From Streptomyces sp. NRRL F-5123 (lineage in GTDB: Bacteria > Actinomycetota > Actinomycetes > Streptomycetales > Streptomycetaceae): a DNA stretch of 43,913 nt. The notes beneath the pieces are model-generated. The model made no database searches. It was not told the DNA's origin and saw only the letters and a program-made list of their open reading frames with translations. The position numbers were made by a program, and so were the translations under genes. The stretch spans positions 1 to 43,913 of the forward strand of contig NZ_JOHY01000052.1 of the NCBI RefSeq assembly GCF_000721495.1. The letters are read 5' to 3'. Shown here one piece after another: positions 23,959-32,408 of this stretch; position 1 is the stretch's first letter, and every line of letters begins with the position of its first letter.

Positions 23959-25438
23959 GCGGACTTCCGGCGGGCCCGAGCAGTTCCCCGGGTCCGTGCT
24001 GGACCTCCTCGAAGAGGCAGGGGAACGCGCCGTCTTCGAGCACGCCGGCCGAGCCGTCTCCGGCAGTCGGCTGCTGGCGTCGGTACGGCGCGCCGCCACC
24101 GGGCTGCGCGAACACGGCGTGGGGCCGGGCGACGGCGTCGCGATGCTGCTCGGCGCGGGTCCCGGCCCGTTCGCCGCGGTCATCGCCGCCCACGTCGTGG
24201 GCGCGCGTGTCGTCGGGCTCCGGCAGGGACTGACACCGCGCCAGGAGCACCGGCTCGTCTCCGACGTAGTCTGCACGGTCACCGACCGCGCCGGTGCCGC
24301 GGACGTCCTCGGGCCCGTGCCCGCTCTGGCCCTGGCCGACCTGCTGTCCGCGCCGGACCGCGCGGTACGTCCGCAGGTCACCGCCCGGCCGCAGGACGTC
24401 GCCCGGCTGATCCACACCAGCGGAAGCACCGGCGAGCCCAAGGCGTGCGCGCAGACCTACGCGGCGATGACGGCGGGCTGGGCACTGCGGCCGGGCGTCT
24501 GGCCCCCGGCGATCCGCGAACTCGCCTCGCGCCTGGACCGCTTCCTCGTCTTCGGCACCCTGGCGAGCCAGGTGATGCTGGAATACGGACTCCTCACCCT
24601 GGCCGCGGGCGGCGTCCTGGTCACCGCCGACGCCGCCGACCTCCACGGCGCCCTCGTCCGCCACCGGGCCACCGCGAGCGTGATCACCGTGGCCCGGCTG
24701 GCGAAACTCGTGGCGCAGGTGCGGGAGTCGCCCGGCGGCACCGACCGTCCTCGCGCGCTGATGGTGTCCGGATCCCCGCCGCCGCCGGGGCTGCTGCGCG
24801 AGGCAGCCGAGGTGCTCGGTCCCGTCGTCTTCCACGGATACGGTCAGACCGAGACCGGCATGATCTCCATGGCCGCCCCGTGGGAGGCGCCCGGCTCGCT
24901 GGGCGTACCGCCCGTCGACCTGGAGATCAGGGATCCTTGCGGGCGCCTCGTCCCGACGGGCACGGACGGCGAGATCTTCGTCCGGACCCCCGGGCAGGGC
25001 TGCGGCTACTGGGGCGATCCGGCCCTCACCGCCGAGGTGTTCGTCGACGGCTGGGTGCGCACTCGCGACGTGGGCCACCTCGACGCCGAGGGCCGGCTGT
25101 GGCTCACCGGACGGACCCGCGACATCGTCATCGTCAACGCCAACGTCCACTACACCGGGCCCGTCGAGCGGCTGCTCACCGGGCACCCGGCGGTGGCCGA
25201 GGCGTATGCCGTCGCCGCCCCCGACGACAGCACCGGCGAGGCCGTCCACGCCTTCGTCGTGCCGGCGGCGGGCCCCGGCGCCCTCCCCACCCTGGAGGAG
25301 GTGCGCGCGCTGGTGGCCGCGGAGCTCGGCGAGGCCTGCGCGCCGGTGCGGCTGACGCCGATCGACGAGGTGCCGCTCACCGCGGCCGGCAAGCCGGACA
25401 AGCAGCGGCTCGCGGACCGGGCGCGCGGGCGGGCGTAG
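23951..25438 (+). CDS. Free-standing AMP-binding (acyl/aminoacyl) ligase (495 aa)
   Basis: I take the TTG at 23951, overlapping the previous stop; no better start is in frame. Adenylate-forming motifs are complete: LIHTSGSTGEPKACAQTY (phosphate loop), VFHGYGQTETGMISM, YWGDPALTAEVFVDGWVRTR, DVGHLDAEGRLWLTGRTRDI and PLTAAGKPDKQRLAD with the catalytic Lys. Length and order fit an acyl-CoA synthetase or stand-alone A domain. The substrate cannot be read off. A 15-bp terminator follows. It likely supplies an activated acid or amino acid to the pathway. Confidence 0.9.
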   Translation: MAERTSGGPEQFPGSVLDLLEEAGERAVFEHAGRAVSGSRLLASVRRAATGLREHGVGPGDGVAMLLGAGPGPFAAVIAAHVVGARVVGLRQGLTPRQEHRLVSDVVCTVTDRAGAADVLGPVPALALADLLSAPDRAVRPQVTARPQDVARLIHTSGSTGEPKACAQTYAAMTAGWALRPGVWPPAIRELASRLDRFLVFGTLASQVMLEYGLLTLAAGGVLVTADAADLHGALVRHRATASVITVARLAKLVAQVRESPGGTDRPRALMVSGSPPPPGLLREAAEVLGPVVFHGYGQTETGMISMAAPWEAPGSLGVPPVDLEIRDPCGRLVPTGTDGEIFVRTPGQGCGYWGDPALTAEVFVDGWVRTRDVGHLDAEGRLWLTGRTRDIVIVNANVHYTGPVERLLTGHPAVAEAYAVAAPDDSTGEAVHAFVVPAAGPGALPTLEEVRALVAAELGEACAPVRLTPIDEVPLTAAGKPDKQRLADRARGRA

Positions 25439-25446
25439 CGGGCGGG

Positions 25447-25486
25447 GCCGCACCGCCCCGGCGCACGGGCACCGGGGCGGTGCGGC
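25447..25486. terminator. Bidirectional terminator between convergent genes
   Basis: GCCGCACCGCCCCGG (25447-25461) and its exact complement CCGGGGCGGTGCGGC (25472-25486) flank a 10-base loop. It separates the rightward ligase from the leftward antiporter, whose stop codon immediately adjoins it. Confidence 0.85.
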
Positions 25487-26752
25487 TCATCCGGCCTCGG
25501 CCGCCGCGACGGGCACCAGGCCGGATCCGCGCGGCGCCCGGTCGCGCCGCTCGATCAGCGCGAGCAGCGGGGTCGTCATGGTGGTGGTGACCAGGGCGAC
25601 CACGATCAGGGCACTGAACATCGCCTGGGTCACGATGCCCGCCTCCAGCCCCAGGTTGAGGGCCACCAGCTGCATCAGGCCGCGCGCGTTCATCAGCGCC
25701 CCGACCCGCAGCGCCACCTGGTTCGGTTCGCCTGCGGCGCGGGCGGCGAGCCAGCAGGCACCGAACTTCCCGGCCACGGCGAGCAGCACGCAGCCGGCGG
25801 TGAACAGCAGCACCCGGCCGGAACCCAGCAGCGTGAAGTCCGTGTTGAGCCCCGAGTAGGTGAAGAACAGCGGCACGAAGAGCGTGCCCACCGGGCCCAG
25901 CGTGTCCACCGTCCGGTCCAGCCGCGGTGACCGCGGGAACACCACGCCCAGGCTGAACGCGCCGAACACCGCGTACAGCCCGATGACATCGGTGTACCAG
26001 GCCACGACGAAGAGCGCGCCGGCCACCACCCAGAACAGGTGCTCCGGTGCCGTCCGCTCGGCGAGCTGTGCGACGCGGCCGTGCATGCGCAGCACCACCG
26101 CCATCACGAGCACCAGTCCCAGGCCGCCGAGGACGGCCTTCGAGACCAGCCCGGGCGAGCCGTGAGCCAGGCTGAGCACACCCGCCAGGAGTACCCACGC
26201 CACCACGTCGTCCACCGCGCCGGCCCCCAGTGAGAGCGCCCCGTGCCGTGTGCCGGCCAGTCCGCGCTCGTCGATGATCCGCGCCAGCATCGGAAACGCG
26301 GTGACCGCGAGCGCGACCCCTACGAAGAGGGCCGACACCGGCATGGACACGTGGGCGGCCAGGATGCCGGTCCGCTCTCCCGCGGTCGCCACGAGGGCGA
26401 CGCCGAGCCCGACGGGGACGGCCACGCCCGCGGCGGAGACCGTCGCGGCGGCCGTGGCGACCGAACGCAGCCGGTCCACCCGGAAGTCCCAGCCGACATG
26501 GAACATGAACGCGACGAGGCCGACCTGCCCGGCGACGTAGAGGACCGGCCGCAGGTCGTGGGGGAACAAGCCGTCCTCGACACCCGGGAGCAGGGCGCCG
26601 AGCAGCGAGGGGCCGAGCACCACGCCGGCGAGCATCTCACCCACGACGGGCGGCTGCCCGAGACGGCCGAGCAGCCGGCTGACCAGCCGGCAGGTGGCCA
26701 GGATCGCCACGGTGGCGAGAAAAAAGGCCGGGCCGAGTTCCGTGGGACTCAT
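25487..26752 (-). CDS. CPA2/Kef-type cation:proton antiporter (421 aa)
   Basis: ATG at 26752 overlaps the P450 stop (ATGA), so it is translated as the last gene of the operon. About 12 membrane helices are visible, including GQPPVVGEMLAGVVLGPSLLG, VGVALAVTAFPMLARIIDER and GAGAVDDVVAWVLLAGVL with the two acidic residues of the antiporter core. The end ALMNARGLMQLVALNLGLEA is typical. It has no C-terminal TrkA-N domain. In secondary-metabolite clusters such antiporters are often assigned to self-resistance or pH/ion adjustment; that is inference. Confidence 0.9.
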   Translation of the reverse strand: MSPTELGPAFFLATVAILATCRLVSRLLGRLGQPPVVGEMLAGVVLGPSLLGALLPGVEDGLFPHDLRPVLYVAGQVGLVAFMFHVGWDFRVDRLRSVATAAATVSAAGVAVPVGLGVALVATAGERTGILAAHVSMPVSALFVGVALAVTAFPMLARIIDERGLAGTRHGALSLGAGAVDDVVAWVLLAGVLSLAHGSPGLVSKAVLGGLGLVLVMAVVLRMHGRVAQLAERTAPEHLFWVVAGALFVVAWYTDVIGLYAVFGAFSLGVVFPRSPRLDRTVDTLGPVGTLFVPLFFTYSGLNTDFTLLGSGRVLLFTAGCVLLAVAGKFGACWLAARAAGEPNQVALRVGALMNARGLMQLVALNLGLEAGIVTQAMFSALIVVALVTTTMTTPLLALIERRDRAPRGSGLVPVAAAEAG

Positions 26753-28128
26753 CCGGGCTCTCCTTCCGGTCGGGAGGCCGGGCAGTTCCCGGCCGCGGCC
26801 CCGTCGAAGTGGCGTGCGGCCGGTCCCAGCCGGCGGGCGTGCAGCACCATGACCGTGCCGAGCACCAGTTGCCGCAGCCCGCGGGTGACGTCCTCGGCCC
26901 TGTCGCGGATCCTGACGAATCCGCGGAGCGCTGCCAGGCGGCGCGGCGTCGGCGGGGCGGCGCGCGGGATCAGCAGGCAGGGGGCCCGGTTCGGGATGGA
27001 GCGGGTGTGCGAGGCGGTGGACTCCAGGCGGAAGCGGCCGAGCACCTCGCGGGTGGCGGCGCGCAGCACGAGCGGGGACAGCCGCCATGCCGGACAGGGG
27101 CGGTTCGCCGGCATGCCGAAGGGGATGTGGTGCGCGTCGCGTGCGGACAGCGTGGTCCAGCGGCCGGGATCGAACTCGGCGGGCCGCTCGTAGCCCGTGG
27201 CGTGGTAGTCGGGGTAGCTGAAGCACACCACGGAGCCCGCCGGGAGCACGGTGTCCTCGTCGAGCGGGATCTCGTCCCTGGTGATCCGGTGCGCGATGCC
27301 GAACAGCGGGAACAGCCGCATCGTCTCGTCGAGGACGTGCGTGAAGCTGGGGCCGTCGCCGGGGTCGGCCGCCAGCCGCTGCTGTACGCCGGGGTGGTGG
27401 GCGAGGGCGAGCAGCAGGTGGGCGGTGGCTTCCGAGAGCTGCACGACGGCGGTGTTGAAGAAGGTTCCCTGGAGGTAGTGCACCTGCTCGGGCAGTGAGA
27501 GCGAGGCCGGCAGCCGGTGGGGCACGTCGCCGTCGGCGACGCGCCGGTGCAGATATGCCGTCAGGCGGGCCCGGCGGCGCGGGTGGCGCAGCGCGGTGCA
27601 CTTCAGGGAGTCGATCACGTCACCCGCGTGGGCGGTGATGAGTTCCCTGGCCTGCGGAGGGCACGGCTCCTTGAAGACCAGCTCGTAGGAGAACTCCGCC
27701 CACGCGGGCATCATCAGGTCCCGCAGCCGGACCAGGCTGATCCGGTGCCGGGGCAGTCCGTCCAGGACACGTGCGACGGTACGTGCCGCGGCCGCCTCGT
27801 GCGCCGCGGAATTCCCGGCCAGGATGCGCCGGGTGGCCGCGGCCACCTCCTCGTAGCGTTCCCCGGGCTCCAGGTGCTCCTGGTGGACCTCGGGCCCCGG
27901 CGAGAGCCAGTACCAGAACAGGTCCGACAGGCCCGCGCCCGCGCTCCGGCCCGCCGCCGCGGGGTGGGCGTAGACCCGTTCGAAGACCTCCGGTCCGTGG
28001 GTGGCGTTGGGGAGGGTCACCGCCCGGTCGCCGTTGACCTTCTCGAAGATCGCTCCGCGCAGCCTGACGACGGCGCGCGGGAACCACCAGGTGCCGTCCG
28101 CGGCGGGGGTGGTGCCGCGGCTCACCAC
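26749..28128 (-). CDS. Cytochrome P450, atypical heme loop (459 aa)
   Basis: GTG at 28128 overlaps the oxidase stop. The K-helix ETMR (268-271, in VLDETMRLFPLFG), FDPGRW (319-324) and heme loop PFGMPANRPCPAWRL with Cys 345 identify a P450. Two points are odd. The loop has one residue more between FG and Cys than the usual FGxGxHxC. The expected I-helix AGxDT acid-alcohol pair is replaced by GTFFNTAVVQLSEAT (221-235). Such changes occur in P450s with unusual chemistry. It sits third in the four-gene redox operon and probably oxidises its product. Confidence 0.85.
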   Translation of the reverse strand: MVSRGTTPAADGTWWFPRAVVRLRGAIFEKVNGDRAVTLPNATHGPEVFERVYAHPAAAGRSAGAGLSDLFWYWLSPGPEVHQEHLEPGERYEEVAAATRRILAGNSAAHEAAAARTVARVLDGLPRHRISLVRLRDLMMPAWAEFSYELVFKEPCPPQARELITAHAGDVIDSLKCTALRHPRRRARLTAYLHRRVADGDVPHRLPASLSLPEQVHYLQGTFFNTAVVQLSEATAHLLLALAHHPGVQQRLAADPGDGPSFTHVLDETMRLFPLFGIAHRITRDEIPLDEDTVLPAGSVVCFSYPDYHATGYERPAEFDPGRWTTLSARDAHHIPFGMPANRPCPAWRLSPLVLRAATREVLGRFRLESTASHTRSIPNRAPCLLIPRAAPPTPRRLAALRGFVRIRDRAEDVTRGLRQLVLGTVMVLHARRLGPAARHFDGAAAGNCPASRPEGEPG

Positions 28129-29192
28129 GGCATGTCCGTGCGGACCACCATGTCGCGCGTCAGGTCGGCGTTACGGCTGCCTCCGCACAGGGCGAGCGTG
28201 TGGTCGTACTCGTCGCGCAGGGTCGCCAGGACCTGCCGCACACCGGGCTCCCCGTCCGCGGCGAGGCCCCACGCCACGGGGCGCCCCACACCGACTGCCG
28301 CCGCCCCCAGCGCGAGGGCGACGGCGACGTCGCTGCCCCGGCGCACCCCGCCGTCGAGCAGCACCGGGACCCGGCCCGCGACCGCGTCGACGACGGAGGG
28401 CAGGCAGTCCACGGCGGCCGGAACGGCGTCGCACTGGCGGCCGCCGTGATTGGAGACGATCACCGCGGCGGCACCGTGGTCGGCGGCGAGCGTCGCGTCC
28501 GCCGGGTGCAGGACCCCCTTGACGACCACGGGCAGTGCGGTCCCGCCCACGACCCGGCCGAGGTCGCGCCAGGTGGCCGCCGGTGACATGGGGATGTCGG
28601 TGAGGGCACCGGGCGGGGTGCCGGGCAGGCCGCGCATGTTCTCCGCCCCGTATCCGGGCGGCAGGTCGGTGAAGCCGTTGCGCAGGTCCCGGGTGTGCCG
28701 GCCGAAGACCGGCGAGTCCACGGTGACGACAAGAGCCGTGCAGCCGGCGTCCGCGGCCCGCCGTACGAGTTCGGCCGTGACGTCGGCGCGGGGATGCAGG
28801 TACAGCTGGAACCAGACCGCCGGGTCCGGGGCGGCGCCGCGGGCCGCGCCGACGACGTCGGCGACCGCGGTTGTCGCCGCCGTACCGGTCACCAGCACCG
28901 CTCCCTCGGCCGCGGCGGCACGTGCGGTGGCCCGCTCGCCGTCCGGGTGCAGCAGGCGGTGGAAGGCCGTGGGCGCGACGACCACCGGCGCCGCCCGCCG
29001 GGCGCCCGGCAGTTCCACGGCGGTGTCGCGCACCTCGTTGCCGCGCAGCACCCGCGGCAGCAGCGCGTAGCGGTCGAAGGCGCGCTCGTTGGCGGCCAGG
29101 ACGCGCTCCTCGCCCGCCCCGCCGGCAACGTAGTCGTAGTGAACGGGGTCCAGCACCTCCCGCGCGGCCTCGCGCAGCGCCCGCAGCGTCAT
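28122..29192 (-). CDS. FMN-dependent alpha-hydroxy-acid oxidase/dehydrogenase (356 aa)
   Basis: ATG at 29192 overlaps the monooxygenase stop by ATGA. It follows the glycolate oxidase/lactate dehydrogenase/hydroxymandelate oxidase fold: YDYVAGGAGEE (Tyr 21), WFQLYLHP (Tyr 131), PVVVKGVLHPADA (Lys 225), IVSNHGGRQCDAVPA (catalytic His 249 and Arg 252) and LLDGGVRRGSDV (phosphate binding). All active-site residues are present. Hydroxymandelate-type oxidases in peptide clusters make aryl keto acids for phenylglycines, so that role is possible. The real substrate is not determinable here. Confidence 0.92.
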   Translation of the reverse strand: MTLRALREAAREVLDPVHYDYVAGGAGEERVLAANERAFDRYALLPRVLRGNEVRDTAVELPGARRAAPVVVAPTAFHRLLHPDGERATARAAAAEGAVLVTGTAATTAVADVVGAARGAAPDPAVWFQLYLHPRADVTAELVRRAADAGCTALVVTVDSPVFGRHTRDLRNGFTDLPPGYGAENMRGLPGTPPGALTDIPMSPAATWRDLGRVVGGTALPVVVKGVLHPADATLAADHGAAAVIVSNHGGRQCDAVPAAVDCLPSVVDAVAGRVPVLLDGGVRRGSDVAVALALGAAAVGVGRPVAWGLAADGEPGVRQVLATLRDEYDHTLALCGGSRNADLTRDMVVRTDMPW

Positions 29193-30763
29193 GGCGTCAC
29201 CGGGGCGGCCTGGCTCCCGTGGGCTGCGAGGAACGCGCGCAGCGGCGCCTTGTGGACCTCCTCGCTGTCCCATTCGTTCTCCAGGTTCTCCGTGAGGTGG
29301 TGCTCGGCGACGAAGGCGCCGTGGCGGTACCAGCGGACGACCGGGTGCAGGTAGCGGCCGTCCAGACCCGAGACGTCCTGCTGGGACTTGCGTCCCGCCG
29401 TCACGTCGAACGGATCGACCTCGTCGTGGCCGGCCCCGTATTCGAGAGTGATCACGGCATGGGCCTCCACCGCCCCGAAGTCCCCGGCACGCACGGCGTC
29501 CGGCACGTGGGCGACGGGCACCTCCTCGGCGTAGCGCAGGGAGCCGTCCGGGGCGACGAGGAGCAGGTCGCCGAGGACGCCGAACTGCTGCCACAGCGCG
29601 GAGGAGCGGTTGACACGGGTGACGACCGCTTCGACGGCCCGCTCGGTGGACGTGCCGAGGGCGGCCTGCGGCCAGGCCTCGCCGTGGTACCGAAGGCGCA
29701 TCGTCCGGTGCAGGGCCCGGACCGCGTAGCGGAAGCCGTGGATGAAGCCGGTCGTGGCCTTCTTGAAGCTGTGCCCCTGCATGATCGTCCCGGCGAAGTA
29801 CAGCCCCGGGACGTTCACCGACTCGCCGACGGCGGTGGTGGCCGGGAAGCGGTCGTCGACGACCAGCTCCGGCGCGCAGGACTCGTCGAAGAGGGAGGCG
29901 TCGAACCGGAAACCGGTCGCGAGGATCACCCGGTCGTAGCGGAGTTCCTTGACCACCTCGTCGACCCGGTCGAAGGCCACCGGCACATGGAAGCCGTCCG
30001 CCTCCCGGCGTACGGCGAGGACCCGGCCGTCCAGCAGCGCGTTCTGCGCCTTGAGCTGGTAGCTGTCCAGGAAGTTGTTGTTCACCGCGCGCAGGTGGCC
30101 CACGTAGTGCGAGCGCCAGGCCAGCCGCAGCGAACCCGGGCCCACGACGTGGATGACCGCCGCGTGCTCCATCAGGCTGTCCGCCGTCTCGAAGGCGGAG
30201 TTGCCCCGGCCGATGACGAGCACCCGCTGACCGGTGAAGGACTCCGGGGCCGGGTCGAAGGTGTCGTAGCGTTCGGCCAGTTCGACACCCGGGATCGGCG
30301 GCAGGTACGGCAGGGACACGCCGGTGGCGACCACCAGGCGCCGGGCCCGCCACACCTGTCCGGCGCGGTCGGTGACGGTGAAACCGCCGCTGTCGCGGGA
30401 CACCTTCGCCACCTCGGTGCCGTACCGCGCCTCGACACCCGTCCGGGCGGCGAAGTCCGTCAGGTAGCGCACCATGTCGTCGGCGGGCGGGAAGTACCTC
30501 GGGCTGTAGCGGGTGAACAGCAGCTCGGGGTCGTCGCTCAGCAGGGAGTTCCAGTCCATCCGCAGCCGCAGTTCCGGATCCTCGTACCCGGTGTGCACCT
30601 TGTTGTTGGATATGAGACGGCGGTGGCGCGGAAACCGCCGGAAGAAGGTGCCGGGGCCCGCTCCGCGCTCGAGGACGACGTAGTCGGCGCCGTCACGTTC
30701 CAGGAGGGCCGCAAGCTGCAGGCCCGCCGGACCCGCTCCGATGATCACGTAGTCGTGCGTCAT
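29189..30763 (-). CDS. FAD/NAD(P)H monooxygenase, FOXRED2-like (524 aa)
   Basis: ATG at 30763. FAD-binding YVIIGAGPAGLQLA (residues 5-18), an NADPH-binding site VLVIGRGNSAFETADSL (181-197) and ILATGFRFD show a class-B-like flavoprotein. The FFRRFPRHRRLISNNKVHTG segment and a C-terminal domain (about 438-524) with LHPVVRWYRHG and ENLENEWDS resemble the FOXRED2-like group rather than classical ornithine hydroxylases. The C-terminal domain is duplicated as an independent gene at 23704. It is the first gene of the leftward operon, behind a LacI-type palindrome. It probably hydroxylates an amine or similar group of a biosynthetic intermediate. Confidence 0.88.
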   Translation of the reverse strand: MTHDYVIIGAGPAGLQLAALLERDGADYVVLERGAGPGTFFRRFPRHRRLISNNKVHTGYEDPELRLRMDWNSLLSDDPELLFTRYSPRYFPPADDMVRYLTDFAARTGVEARYGTEVAKVSRDSGGFTVTDRAGQVWRARRLVVATGVSLPYLPPIPGVELAERYDTFDPAPESFTGQRVLVIGRGNSAFETADSLMEHAAVIHVVGPGSLRLAWRSHYVGHLRAVNNNFLDSYQLKAQNALLDGRVLAVRREADGFHVPVAFDRVDEVVKELRYDRVILATGFRFDASLFDESCAPELVVDDRFPATTAVGESVNVPGLYFAGTIMQGHSFKKATTGFIHGFRYAVRALHRTMRLRYHGEAWPQAALGTSTERAVEAVVTRVNRSSALWQQFGVLGDLLLVAPDGSLRYAEEVPVAHVPDAVRAGDFGAVEAHAVITLEYGAGHDEVDPFDVTAGRKSQQDVSGLDGRYLHPVVRWYRHGAFVAEHHLTENLENEWDSEEVHKAPLRAFLAAHGSQAAPVTP

Positions 30764-30786
30764 GCCCGGAAGCTATCCACGGGTTT

Positions 30787-30800
30787 TCAGAGCGCTCTGA
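30787..30800. promoter_or_regulatory. LacI-type palindromic operator before the redox operon
   Basis: TCAGAGCGCTCTGA is a perfect 14-bp palindrome, 24 bp upstream of the monooxygenase start. The central GAGCGCTC is the hallmark of LacI/GalR-family operators in Streptomyces and shares the core of the palindromes at 41876 and 42208. It would control all four coupled genes. Confidence 0.55.
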
Positions 30801-30825
30801 GATTGCCCGCCCAGGTTCCGGTTGC

Positions 30826-31045
30826 GTGCCCTCCACGCGGACCGTCCGTCTCACCGGCCCCCTCGGCGCTGCCGCCCTGCGCCGGGCCGCCGCACCGCCG
30901 ACCGTCGTCGTGGACGACGACGTCCGGGCGCGCACCGGGCGCGGCAGACGCCTCTTGCGCGCCCTCCGGGACGGCGACGGCGGCGACGCAGGGCCCCGGA
31001 TCTACGGAACCGCCACCGGCTTCGGCGCCCTCGCCGGACACGCCG
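30826..31045 (+). pseudogene. N-terminal fragment of an aromatic amino acid ammonia-lyase
   Basis: From a GTG at 30826 the frame reads VRLTGPLGAAALRRAAAPPT, VVVDDDVRARTGRGRRLLRA and PRIYGTATGFGALAGHAGR. The IYGxxTGFGxLA block is the conserved Tyr-loop motif of the histidine/phenylalanine/tyrosine ammonia-lyase and aminomutase family. These enzymes are about 500 aa, and the MIO-forming Ala-Ser-Gly is absent here. Similarity ends near 31045, before the histidine kinase 3' end. It is a remnant, divergent from the redox operon. Confidence 0.55.
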
Positions 31046-31151
31046 GCCGGGCGTCAGCTCGACCTGCTGGTGGACCCGTCCGCAACGGGGGCCTCCCGTC
31101 GAACCTGACCGCCCGCTGGACGCGGACGTCCGCACCGCCGCCGGCTGACGG

Positions 31152-32408
31152 TCACCTTCGGCCTGCCGTCGCCCGGTGCGCCGGAGCGTGGGTGAGCGGG
31201 GGGGCGCAGCCCGGCAGGCGGATGGTGAACCGCGCACCGTGCCCCGGCCGGCTGGAGGCGGTGACCGTGCCGCCGTGGTGAGTGACGACCTCGCGCAGCA
31301 GTGCGAGCCCCAGCCCGTACCGGCCGTCGTCGCCGCCACGGTGGAAGCGCTCGAACAGCCGCTCCGCCTCGGCGGAGGAGAAACCGCGTCCGGTGTCGGC
31401 GACCGTCAGCGCGACCATGCCGTCGGCGCGGCTGAGCGTCATCTCGATCCGGCCGCCCGCCGGTGTGTGCCGGACGGCGTTGGAGAGCAGTTCGCCGACG
31501 GCCCGGCGCAGCGCCGACTCGACGCCGTTCACCGGCAGGGGGTGGGGTGGGGCCTCCACCTGGAGGGTGAGGCGGCCGTCGAGCGTCTCCGACTCCTCCG
31601 CGGCCACCGACCGGGCCAGGGCCGCCAGGTCGAGCGGCCGGTGTTCCGACTGCCGCGCCGGGCCGGCCATCAGGCTGGCGGACAACAGCAGGTCGTCGAG
31701 TACCTCACCGAGCCGGCCGAGCGATCCGGTCAGCCGGTCCAGGCCCTCGCGGTGCCCGGCGGGCAGCTTCTGCGCGGCGGCCTGACGCGAGAGCACCTGC
31801 ACCCGCGTGTACGCCTGGGTGATCGGGGTGCGCAGTTCATGACTGGCGTCCGTGACGAAGCGTCGCTGCCGCGCGAGCGCCTCGGCCAGCGGCGTCACGG
31901 ACACCCGCCCGAGGAGAGCCCCGACGCCCGCCGAGGCGAGCAGCCCCATCACCTCGGAGACGCCGAGCGCCGACCACAGGTGGGTACGGTCGGCCAGCTG
32001 GTAGCGCATGTCGAACACCGCCTGGACGACCGGCCCGTCCGCCCGCGCCTGCGTGCGGACCAGGTAGACCGTGCCGTCGCGACGAAGCGTGCGCTCCACG
32101 GCGCGGTGGGTCCGGCGCACCTGGTCGACGTCCCCGCTCAGCGGGAAGCCGGCCGGCGCGTTGGCGAGTGGCGACACGCCGTCGGCGAACAGCCAGGTGC
32201 ACACCGGCGGCTTCGACAGGTCGCCGACTGCCGCGCCGAAGCGCAGTTCCCGCCACACCTGCTCGTTCTGCGCGCGCGTCGTCACGGTGTCGCAGACCCA
32301 TCCGACGGCCGTGATCAGCAAGGTGACGACCGCCGCGGTGATCAGGGCGATCCGCAGCCGCGCCCGGCGCACCGCCGTCCGTTCGGGCGGTACCGCTCCC
32401 GTCCTCAC
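31152..32408 (-). CDS. Sensor histidine kinase (418 aa)
   Basis: GTG at 32408 overlaps the regulator's stop (GTGA). Two membrane segments (ALITAAVVTLLITAVGWV near the start and LGVSEVMGLLASAGVGALLG) enclose a periplasmic sensor domain of about 110 residues. The H-box is DASHELRTPITQAYTRVQV, the N-box ELLSNAVRHTPAGG, and the ATP lid contains VADTGRGFSSAE and YGLGLALLREV. It is a classical HisKA/HATPase pair without a clear HAMP segment. It works with the OmpR-type regulator directly upstream. Confidence 0.92.
   Translation of the reverse strand: MRTGAVPPERTAVRRARLRIALITAAVVTLLITAVGWVCDTVTTRAQNEQVWRELRFGAAVGDLSKPPVCTWLFADGVSPLANAPAGFPLSGDVDQVRRTHRAVERTLRRDGTVYLVRTQARADGPVVQAVFDMRYQLADRTHLWSALGVSEVMGLLASAGVGALLGRVSVTPLAEALARQRRFVTDASHELRTPITQAYTRVQVLSRQAAAQKLPAGHREGLDRLTGSLGRLGEVLDDLLLSASLMAGPARQSEHRPLDLAALARSVAAEESETLDGRLTLQVEAPPHPLPVNGVESALRRAVGELLSNAVRHTPAGGRIEMTLSRADGMVALTVADTGRGFSSAEAERLFERFHRGGDDGRYGLGLALLREVVTHHGGTVTASSRPGHGARFTIRLPGCAPPLTHAPAHRATAGRR

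Noticed and set aside
28871..31108. 745-codon rightward open frame
   Set aside because: Shadow of the hydroxy-acid oxidase and monooxygenase genes; low-complexity translation.
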